DNA of 64,000 bases, taken from positions 9,801,001-9,865,000 of the forward strand of contig OX419756.1 in the NCBI GenBank assembly GCA_948567375.1, in the 5' to 3' direction. The translations under genes were made by a program, and so were the position numbers. Shown here one piece after another: positions 20,982-30,036 of the stretch (within the stretch, counting starts at the first letter, position 1; every line of letters starts with the position of its first letter). This stretch comes from Lunularia cruciata (lineage: Eukaryota; Streptophyta; Marchantiopsida; Lunulariales; Lunulariaceae). The notes under the pieces were generated by a model that was given only the letters and a program-made list of their open reading frames with translations, had not been told where the DNA came from and ran no database searches.

Positions 20982-21715
20982 TGTAATACTCCGAGGACAA
21001 GAGAAGAGAGAAAACACAGATTGCACACTCAAACAATCGATGCCCCAAGGAAGCACCTTCTCTTTATTATATAGACAAAGAGGATCTCCTCCAAGGAAGC
21101 TCCACCATAGGATTAGGGACACAGATAGGTGACATGTCAGCAAGCTCCACCCTTGGATTACTTACTTGGATGGGTGACATGTCTGGTCTAGGTCCTATCT
21201 GGTTGGTCAAACAAACTTTGACCGTAGGGAATCTTTTATTGAATCTTCCTATAGGAATCTCAGAATCACGTAAGGTACCGTTGGAAAGCTCTCAATTAGA
21301 CAAAGTTGGGGGGAGGGAAGGCTAGCCTTTTCTCCATTGGAGGGAAATTTGCATAGTTTTGAGACCTAATTCATCTGTTTAGGCCTCCGAAATTGCCTTC
21401 AAAGATTTCAGGCATATTTCAGTTCCTACTCTATTAGTAGAAGTCCCCTTTTGGTGATACCTCTTTCTGATCTGTTTAGTCCATCATGTGTAACATCCGT
21501 CCAGATGTTACCAAACCAATTCGCACCTTTAAATCATATTTATAGTTATTGGTTCTAAGGTTCTCAAGTCTATTTTGGTTTCTACTCTATTAGTAGAAGT
21601 ACTCTTTTGGTGATACTTCTATCTTATCTATTTTGACCATCATGTATAACATCATTCTAGAAGTTACCAAACCAAATTTCACATCTAGATCATATGGCTA
21701 GCTCTTGGTATTACA
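20982..21715 (-). mobile_element. Solo LTR, family S, copy 2
   Basis: This 734-bp block starts TGTAATACT and ends TGGTATTACA and is the reverse complement of the family-S LTR at 11464-12152. A perfect 5-bp target duplication ATACC flanks it (20977-20981 and 21716-21720). It carries the same U3 tandem duplication, plus a private 45-bp tandem duplication (21097-21186) that explains most of its extra length. It splits the family-B RNase H frame between LAMV and AIKV. A TATA-like element lies at 21064-21072 on the minus strand. Confidence 0.9.
21097..21186 (-). repeat. 45-bp tandem duplication private to family-S copy 2
   Basis: Two 45-bp units beginning AAGCTCCACC, at 21097 and 21142, share GGTGACATGTC near their ends. 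The family-S copy at 11464-12152 has a single unit at this place, so the duplication arose in this lineage or after insertion. Confidence 0.8.
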
Positions 21716-22600
21716 ATACCATTGCAAGTTGTTCTTGTTCTCAAGCAAAGTAATTTCTTTCAGCCATATAGTCAGCAAGACACAAAGGCAATGAGATGTA
21801 GTCCATATAGGAATTCTTGTTGCAACATTGCTCCAATTGCAAAGTTAGAAGCATCAAAATTAACCACACAAGGTAGTTGAGGATCATATGGTTGAAGGAT
21901 GGGTCTTGAAGACACCATATGTTTTAGCTTATGGAATGCTTCTTTGTGCTTGGTGGTCCATTGGAAGCTCAAGTTCTTTCCCAAGAGGTCAATCAATGGT
22001 GTAGCCACATGAGCATAATAGTGGATGAACCATTGGTAAAAAGTGGCTAATCCATTAAATGCCCATACTTCTATAGCATCCTTTGGAGTAGGCCAATCAA
22101 TAATAGCCTTGATTTTCTACTCTTGCATCTTGATTCCCTCCAATGAGATCTTGTGACCCAAGAAGGTAACTTCCTTCTGCCAAAAGGCACTTTAGTATTC
22201 TTCATTATTTGCTTATTGAGCCCACAATAATCAATACAAAAACAAAGTCCTATATTGTTCTTTAGAATGAATAGTACCGGTGGTCCCCAAGGAGAGGTAC
22301 TTTGTCTTATGAAGTCCTTCTCCAAAAACTCCGTAAGTGTTGTTTGCAACTCCTCCAACTCCTTTGGTGAGAACCAATAGATTGGTCTACTCACTAGAGT
22401 ACTCCGTGGCAATAACTCAATTTTGAAAGGCAAGATTGGAAGGAGTTTAGCAAATCATCATCATCCCTTTAGCAAATCATCCAAAAACATGTATGCAAAC
22501 TCTTGAACTATCTGAACAACCATTGCTTGATGAGGCTCTTGGCACTTCTCAACTTGTCCTTGTGCAATCTGCTTGATTCACACCACAAAAATAGACTTAT
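21716..22600 (-). pseudogene. Family-B RT and RNase H, decayed, RT palm deleted
   Basis: Minus-strand frames read RPIYWFSPKELEEL, EKDFIRQSTSPWGPPV, CIDYCGLNKQ, then after a junction near 22200 VTFLGHKISLEG (in another frame), then PLIDLLGKNLSFQW, AFHKLKHMVSSRPIL and VNFDASNFAIGAML, then ERNYFA and QEQLAMV. Between LNKQ...TKVP and FLGH the RT palm, including the catalytic Y/F-x-DD box, has been deleted. The SPWG-PVLF style and the later integrase suggest a chromovirus-type element rather than family A. RNase H continues across the solo LTR to 20981. Confidence 0.75.
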
Positions 22601-22780
22601 CTTCCTCCAGAGCTTGCTCTATGTCAACTTCACTATCAAAGTTCCCATCTAGGGACTCATCTTTCTTCAAAGCGTGCTCCATGGCTGCTTTCCTGGCAAA
22701 CTTCCCATCTTGGGACTCATCTTCCTTCAAGGCTTGCTCTATGGCTACCTTCTTGACAAATTTCCCATCTTGGGACTAAC
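22601..22780 (-). repeat. Three 60-bp tandem repeats in family-B pol
   Basis: Units at 22601-22660, 22661-22720 and 22721-22780 share (plus strand) the pattern CTTC-TTCAA-GC-TGCTC, then TTCCCATCT-GGGACT. On the minus strand each encodes a 20-residue unit ending DESQDG or similar, with EQALKEDES-like acidic segments. Because 60 is a multiple of three, the repeat keeps frame. It lies just upstream of the RT and may be an acidic linker that expanded. Confidence 0.85.
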
Positions 22781-22854
22781 TATTCTTAAGTGTTGTACTC
22801 AGAGGTGCTAGACAACCTAATCGGAACTCCTACCTTGGTGTTGTACTTGAATTT

Positions 22855-23640
22855 GTTGTTGGGTCCTTTGGAGTTTGAGCTCTTTCCCTTCTCATAATTG
22901 CTCTCAACCACATCTATGGATGCTCTCCTTACCTTTATTTGAATTAGGAACCACTTGGGTATCACTATCTTCCTCTTTCCATCTATTGGCTCCCTCATAA
23001 TCCGTTCCTCCAAGGTAAGTGGAATTTGAGTAATTCCTTTGGATGTGACTTCTTCCTCCACAACCAAAAAAATTTCTATCATTGAAATTTTTGGTTTGCT
23101 GGCCTCCTCTTTATGGATAGCTTCATAACTCTTAGACTCTCTCCCAACATTTTGATCCGCCTTTCTCTTCTCCCATAGTTGCACTACATTGATCTTCAGA
23201 TGTGCAATTTGGTTTGTGATGGTTTGGAGTGGATTGTTTGGTAGAGGTACAAGAACTGGAGTAAATATTACTTGTGGTGCAACCCTTACCACCAAAGTTT
23301 TAAAAGTTCCACCATACTTGTAACCTTGAGGAATATGCACAACGTCCTTCACCACTACATCACTCTCATCCCTTTCCAAACTCTCCTCCATACATATTGC
23401 AATCTTGATAACTTCAACCTTGGAAGAATATTTCTCATATCTCACCTTGTTTCTAATTTGTGATCTCAACCCTCACACAAAATTCTTGGTGAGCATGACT
23501 CCTATGGCAATCATAGTAGTCTCCACATCATCCTCACTCTTCCTCAACATTATGAAAAATGTGGACTCTAACTTCTCCATGCTTTTTGTATAGATTCTCA
23601 CTTTCTCTCCATCTCCTTGCTTGATGAAGGTAGCTTCACT
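22855..23640 (-). pseudogene. Decayed family-A gag fragment
   Basis: The minus strand encodes NKVRYEKYSSKVEVIKIAI, VAPQVIFTPVLVP, NVVQLWEKRKADQN and ASIDVVESNYEKGKSSNSKG, matching residues about 92-352 of the young gag-pol. The zinc-knuckle segment is frameshifted. The match begins (23640) at the codons for SEV/EAT-F-KQGDGEKV, so the first 90 residues and the 5' LTR are missing. It ends near 22855-22862 just after SKGPN, where family-B sequence takes over. Confidence 0.8.
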
Positions 23641-23644
23641 TATT

Positions 23645-24600
23645 TTTGGGACCTAGCAAAACAATAGATTCAAGCAATTACAACTTCCAAGCATATCTTT
23701 GATTGGCTCATGACTTATTGCCAAGCCATGCATGTATGTCACTCCTTGAGTTTATTGACTTTATATCCTTAGACTCTTGGAAGCTCTAAGCAAATCTTAG
23801 TGAACTTATGCACACTCACACACTTCTAGCATCCTCACTGACGTACCTCTACCTAATAGAGCTAGAATGCTCTCTTGCGGGAGGAAAGGCTCTAGAGCTT
23901 GGCTCCAAGCTTCAACTTGATTGAAAATTTCCATTTTACTTTTAAGGAGTTTACCACAACACTACAACTAAGGTTGGGTCTCCCACATTCAACTATCATA
24001 GGCCTTTGGGACCAATGCGTATGTGGTTCCCTATAAGACATGCAGGGGATACACTTTTAATGGTGTGCAGTAGGTGGGAAGCCCATCAAAGTCCATGATG
24101 CAATTCATGATTTTGTCTCTTAGATCTTATGAGGTACATGAACCCATGTTCAAAGTGAGTGATTGTTGGATCTACCAATGCCACCTGCCTGTCGGGTGCA
24201 AGTGGATATTGTTACTTTCATGGATGGTCATTGCACCTTGCATGATGTGGTGGTGGCAAACCCTCTACAAGTGAAGTCATTGGAATGGGCAAGCATACAG
24301 GCAAAAATAGCGGCAACTATTGCCTCTAGGGGCATGGAGGACCACTACGCACCCCTGCTATCCTTGGATACCTTTGTCCTCCTAGCGAGTGAGATTTTTG
24401 GGTGCTTACATCACCATTTTGACTGTCCCCTCAAGGATAGGGCAGGGGGTTCTTTGCAAAGGACCACTGGTTGTCTCTCCTATCATAAGCACATTCTATT
24501 ATCAATAGGGCATATCATCCACTTTGCAACATTCTTTGGCTTTGGATCTTCACCAAGTAGTAACTACCATAGGCACACCCAACATGACTAGGGTACTCCC
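23645..24600 (+). pseudogene. LINE-type reverse transcriptase relic, C-terminal part
   Basis: Plus-strand frames read NRARMLSCGRKGSRAWLQAS (about 23855-23915), GWVSHIQLS, then VDIVTFMDGHCTLHDVVVANP and SIQAKIAATIASRG, and LASEIFGCLHHHFD (24190-24430). This order (a 'RA-LLSCGGKGAGAWLQA'-like block, an endonuclease-like 'VDIV...DVVVADP' block and an 'EvFGCLHQ' block) belongs to the C-terminal region of the RT family whose N-terminal half is at 8790-9415. Stops and frameshifts are frequent. The middle of the protein, from just after motif C, is missing between the two halves, so the gypsy insertion was followed by a deletion. The family assignment is from memory of its motif order and is only moderately firm. 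Confidence 0.55.
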
Positions 24601-27253
24601 TCCTCACTAACAAGACATACCATTGAAAGACCTCTACTACACAATTCAGGAGTAGACTACCTCTTTAGTTTCTTTGGTGCTTGTTGTCAATAGGCTTCTT
24701 CTGCGCCTATGGTACCTTTGGGCACTACTTTCGTATGTCTTTTAGGCCTATCGGGACCGTTGGATCTTGTGCTCTACTTGCTTGTACCTTGTATTCCTTC
24801 CCTCTTTCCTTCAGGGTACTAATCATTTATATATTTCCTTTAGTTACTAAGAAGTGTTATGTGGATAACATAAAAGATAAAATTAAGATAAGATACGATA
24901 ATGAAAGTATTTTCTTCAGCCACTAACAGATCGAGGCCAAGTACCCAATGCTGTTCCTCTAGCGCAACACCATAAACTAAGCCTAATACAAATAATAATA
25001 AAATCTATTTACTGGGAGTCAGATAATAAGATAGATTAGTTTCCCTGAACTAGGCGCATGCTCATTGAAGTAAGTGCTTATCTCCTAGCTTGCTCCTTAA
25101 AAGCTTTCAAGAGGCCGCAAATATCATAATTCTTAAAATATCATAATTCTTAAAAGACCCCATTCAGGATTTCGATTTCAGGTTTTATGGAAATCCCAAG
25201 GGAGTGAGGTCAGTACCTTAAAACTTTTGGAGATATCCCGTCGAGACCACAGGCTCTGAAACGGAGAAGTGTCATAGAATTGATCATGGGTCCGAGAAGT
25301 CAGGAACGAACAATTAACACAAGACTGGGAGGATCTTTAGAACTGCACAGAGAATTATAAAATATATAAAATCACCTGTTGTACACCTCGTGAGTGTTAC
25401 AGGACCTGAAATCAGCATGTGCATTTATTATTGCACCCACCTTATTTTATTATATCGCCATCGATGATCAACTAACTTCATTCTATCCGCCTTCAGTTGT
25501 GTAATCCTCCTCTTGATATTTACTTTGAGGCGAGGTCTGGCCGTATTTAACATTCATTATATAGTTTTAGTGCATTTGATGAAGGGGATTTAGGCTCTCG
25601 ATCCACTGTATAGCGACTTCCCTTGTGCTTGCCGAATCGGGTCTAGATCCCACTTAAGGACTCGGTTCATCAAAACCAAATCAAGCGATGGCACCATCGT
25701 GACCATCCACATGAAGAAGAGCATATGCACGTAAATTACTTCAATGGTTTTCACTCAACTCCATGTGAAACGTAGGGAACATGGATTCTCAGCCACAATG
25801 CCAATGCCCATGCTCACCTTATCCACATGCATGGAAGCTCGTCATATGCTAATACTTGTTCGTTTTGAAGTAGGCGGGTGCTGTATACAGACAATCGGTC
25901 TTGCCTGTCTGTTTCAATCTGCCCAGTGATCCTCGATCTCATGCCTACATCACCTCAACGATTGACCATGTGCGCTGTACATGTTCTCCAGTTCAAGTAC
26001 TGATGTAACTTGGCAGAGACAGAAACACCGTTAATTCATTGCCATTCTCTCCGATAAGTCTACATCTAAGGCTGACTTATCTTCTTCGCTCTTCGGCGAA
26101 AGTTCTCACCTGCTGGATAGACATGCTTCTCAACGGTGTTTCAGGGGCCCACCTTAGGAGGACTTAAAATATAACCATTTCTATACTTTGTGGTTCTTTC
26201 ATCGTGTTGTATCTCTTCTGCACGCCCCTAGGCATTCTAAGTGTCCACTGACCTTATCGATGACTTATTCTACACAGGATGTTTCAAGTCGGTCCAAATT
26301 TCGCTCTGTTTCAGTATCTGTGTTCTATTTGATAGACCAAGAAACCTAAATGCTGAGTTTTAAGACCGATAACTGGCTCGAGCATGGAAACATCGGCTTA
26401 CTGTAGATCGAGACCCCCGGGCCCGGGTCCTTTGCATACTACGACCGTTTGAATCTGCTTCGACCGCGTAAGGCAGGTTTTGTCAACTGGCACTCTCCCA
26501 CAGAGCAGTGCAGTGTATTGTAAGACAGGTTATGTCAACTGGCACTCCCCCAGAGAGAAGTGATTTGTTCGACACGTTATTGCGGACAGAGCAATTTTTC
26601 TGCAGTCTCCTCGGCAAATTCAGATGTTGTAGCGTACGGGTCGAGTCTCTTCACAACATTTGAGTAACTTCATATAAATTTGTGAACTCTGCCCTGAACT
26701 TCCAACCAAAACTGTAGCATAAACGATACGTCCTATTCGATTCCTACTTGTGGTAGGGTGGATTATACTTGAGCTTTGAGGAGGTACTGGACATTTAACT
26801 CGTAATAATTTATCCGGTTCCGGGGCAAGTGTCAATTAGTATAATATTTTCGTGCACTGGTTTAATTTGGTACCTTTGCAAATCTGGGCTTCATCGCTTG
26901 CCCCAATCAGTATCTCAGGAAGCAGCAGCTGCGGCTGCTGGTTACCTTGGTGTTGGGTCAACATGTTTGTGGACAGCACGGGCAGCGGCGGGCAAAGTTG
27001 TAAAACGCATGGAGGATTAACTCACTGCACTGCTTTGCAGCTCCAAAATCTGAGATCGACCAACACTTGTCTGAAAAATTGTAATGCCCGAGCGAGAGCA
27101 AGAGTCAGAATATAAGCAGACCTCTCAGGACTGGCGATACCAACGAGGAAGTGCTCTCGCAGTTTTGATGCTTCGTATATATTTCTCTAGGAAGCGAGTC
27201 AAACTGAAATTGCCTGGTCAGATGGCGCACGAATTAGCTTCACCTGCTTTAAC
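24601..27253. other. No recognisable gene
   Basis: Only short frames. Minor structures: a 17-bp tandem duplication near 25118-25155 (AATATCATAATTCTTAA), a 12-bp GC palindrome CCCGGGCCCGGG near 26416 and a 52-bp diverged tandem duplication near 26470-26570 (GTCAACTGGCACTC at 26482 and 26534). A frame ending about 27018 contains an alanine run (SQEAAAAAAGYLGVG) and could be the end of a small host gene, but I recognise no family. Confidence 0.5.
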
Positions 27254-27338
27254 TCCTGCAGTTTCGATGCAGGAGTGACATCGAAACTGCAGGATGCAGA
27301 ATTCGATGCAGGATTCGATGTCACTCCTGCATCGAATT
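27254..27338. repeat. Nested inverted repeats able to form alternative hairpins
   Basis: Arms 27254-27269 and 27279-27294 are a perfect 16-bp inverted repeat with a 9-nt loop. Arms 27300-27313 and 27325-27338 are a perfect 14-bp inverted repeat with an 11-nt loop. In addition, 27263-27285 is the exact reverse complement of 27314-27336 (23 bp), so the two small hairpins compete with one larger hairpin. The repeated core words are TCGATGCAGGAGTGACATCGA and its complement. Confidence 0.9.
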
Positions 27339-27677
27339 TTGTTGTATTTTTCTGTCAGTCAATGCCAAAGTCTGCATAGTTTTAGACCAAACAGAAAAGA
27401 TTAACAATATAATACTGGAAATTCGAGATGGTAATGTCCTGGTGGAAACTTAGTATATGTGTTCGACATGTACACTAATCAGTTCCCCTGAGTCAAGAAG
27501 ACAATTTTGGTCATTCTTACCCCTTATAGGTCGAGTCATAAGTCAAATGAGTGTCATTAATATTTATCGGTGGTCACCCATTCCCAAAATGAAACCCCCC
27601 ATTGTTTCGTTCTCCTCATACATCCAAAGCATTCGAGACCCATATCTGCATGGAACATTCAGAAAAACACGTGATCT

Positions 27678-28360
27678 TGAAAGATCCAGAAACGAGAAGA
27701 TCTGGAACGATAAACAGAGTTAAACAGTCCTTAAGAATGCCTTTACAGCTTGAAAATTTGTGTATTATCCAAAACAGAGTGTCACCTGTGACAACAAACC
27801 AACAAGGATACTGTATCGCCAGATTGTGCTATACATGTTCACAAGACAACTGAATCCGTGCCGAAGCCATTAGAAGCCAAATGTAAATGCTGCTTATACA
27901 TATGAACAATTCAAGATCCTTGAAAGCTTGAATCACTAGAATACCTGAGCAGAGCATGCAAATCGAGAGAGATGACTAGCACTACGGGGAGATTACCAAA
28001 AAAGTATACCTGTTTAGAGGTTGATTACACATCCAAAACATAGAATAGTCTTGCAGGACTGCATGAAGCTTAGGCACAAACACCTGAGATATCTCGAAAA
28101 ATAGAAACAGAAAAGATCTGGAAGCATACAGCGAGTAAAGGACTCACGTCAGAAATGCTTTTGTAGCATGGATATTTGTGAATTATGACAAAAGATAGTC
28201 TCACATCTGACGAATCCAACAATGGTACTGCGTCACCAAGATTGTGTCACATTTGTTCACAGGACAACCGAGGTCGTGTAGCAACCATTAAGAGCCCAGA
28301 TAATTGCCTCTGATACATAGTAATAGTTCAAGATCCTCCGAAGCTTGACACAAAAGAGAC
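27678..28360. repeat. Diverged direct duplication, period about 418 bp
   Basis: About 280 bp starting near 27678 recurs starting near 28085. Matching landmarks include AGATCTGGAA, AATGC(C/T)TTT, ATTATC/GAC-AAA, CACCAGATTGTG-like and TCAAGATCCT-GAAAGCTTGA (27910 and 28328). The copies are clearly diverged, so the event is old. Confidence 0.6.
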
Positions 28361-29937
28361 TTAGGAGCTTCTGACAATTGGGAGAGAATGCACCATGCCT
28401 CAAACTCCACTCCGCTTCTGCGCTGACATATCGTATTGATTGCTGCTTGTAGAAAATAACCATCATGGGTCCTTCTTAATCGACACTAAACTACTATACG
28501 CAAATTTATAAAGGTACCATCATGTGTGCACACTCCACGCCGTATCTGCATAGGTATATCTGTTGCTAATAAATCAAAACAAACCAATCTCCTCCACAGT
28601 TGACACTCAGATACGTGACGAGTTATGCAAATCGAAAGAGAAGACCCCACTCCGCTTCTAACTTGTACACATCATAACGGACCATCACAACACAATGCAA
28701 AGAATCCTGCATCGAGAAAGAGGAAGAGAAAGAGACCTGAAGCAGAGAATCGAAACTGCAATCAGAAGAAAATCCATCACCGCAACGCTCTTCAAAGGAA
28801 AGCAATAGAACGATCGAAAACTACACATGGACGTGTTCTTTTCCTCCCAGCAGCCAGGAATGCATGAAATAGTGATCATCCTAGCCATCAACCTCTCTAT
28901 ATCCATCAACATCCGCGTCTCTTGCTATGCCTAAAATCTGGAGATATTTTCACAGTTGCAGTTGTACAGGCATAAGGAGCAAAGGAAAAGAACCAACGAC
29001 TAGACAAGGTCGTTCATGATAGTTCGCTCCTAACCCTACTGAATCGATGCAGAAAAAGCAGAACTAGGATAGACAGGACAGCCCTTCCAAAAGACGAATG
29101 TAAATGTCTTAATTCTATAGATTCAATTACTCAAACATCCGGTATTTTATTTACAAATACAGAGGTGGCCAAGCGGATGCCGATATTCGGTCTCTATAAC
29201 AAGTACTGTGTACTGATCACCGGTAGATAGGCACAACAACTATCAGTCAAGTTGTGCCCGTAGTATGTTTACTGAAACTGGAAAATCAACATATGAAGGA
29301 GTACGTCATGTGACTGCAATAATGAATCGTGTATATCTAAAACAAGGGAGGTGTGAAGAGAACCTATAGCCGGGACTATGTCCACCCAACTATCAGAATC
29401 TATGTTCCTGATCATCACACTGATATGCAATTGCTAATCCAGTGACGATGGAGCTAGGCGAACTGTAAATCTGTACAGGCTCACTTTGACAAAGGGTTTT
29501 AATTTGAAGCCATCCGCCGAAGCTTCACCCGCACGCATGCAAAGCATACTGTGGAAATAAATTCTTTTCTCTTGCTAAGTGGTAAGGAGACCGGTCGTAA
29601 TCCAATGGTCTTGAGCGTGATCTTTCTGCTCCTCGTCATCATGGTTGACTGGGGGAGCAGGTTAGTTATTACTGGCATCAAAGCTTTGCATTAGCCATGA
29701 AGGTGGGTCGCCAGGAACACCAAGAACATGCACTCCCCGCGCGCGCTGAACGTATTTTGACATACATTACCACATGTCAGGCCTGAGCTTGTAAAGTGGT
29801 ATTGATGGTAATAACTTGTGCAAAATAGATCAGATTCTTCAGATGAGGCCGTCAATCAGTGCGTCCTGGTTGACGGCCTCTTATGATTTCCAAACTTCTG
29901 TTATGAGAGATTACTCACAACAAATAAAACACGCAAT
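28361..29937. other. No recognisable gene
   Basis: Only short frames with no motif I can name. GC content looks moderately higher than in the AT-rich flanks of the window. Confidence 0.55.
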
Positions 29938-30036
29938 ACCTCCTCAACCTCCTCGGCCTCCTCAACCTCCTCGACCTCCTCAACCTCCTCGACCTCCTCG
30001 ACCTCCTCGACCTCCTCGACCTCCTCGACCTCTTCT
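29938..30036. repeat. 9-bp minisatellite (CCTCCTCRA family)
   Basis: About eleven near-perfect 9-bp units CCTCCTCGA/CCTCCTCAA lie head to tail. In the plus frame they read Pro-Pro-Arg/Gln repeats and on the minus strand Glu-Glu-Val repeats. Both frames are open only because of the repeat, so I do not call a protein. Confidence 0.9.

Larger units (their letters stand above)
9416..23640 (-). mobile_element. Mosaic gypsy element (family A / B / A), 5'-truncated, with later insertions
   Basis: Read right to left on the minus strand, the parts are: family-A gag (23640-22855), family-B RT, RNase H and integrase N-terminus (22850-20518, interrupted by a solo LTR), family-B integrase core (13285-12445), family-A RNase H (12444-12153), family-A 3' pol (11463-10086) and a family-A 3' LTR (10085-9416). 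The young element 13286-20517 and the solo LTR 11464-12152 are later insertions inside it. No 5' LTR is visible at the right end, where the match to family A stops within gag near 23640. No family-B LTR is seen at either A/B junction, so a simple insertion of B into A is not supported. The mosaic sits inside the LINE-type RT relic. Confidence 0.6.

Noticed and set aside
22573-22779. Plus-strand frame with three repeats of a KACSMA-FLANFPSWDSS-like unit
   Set aside because: It is the antisense of the 60-bp tandem repeat inside family-B pol, which lies on the minus strand.
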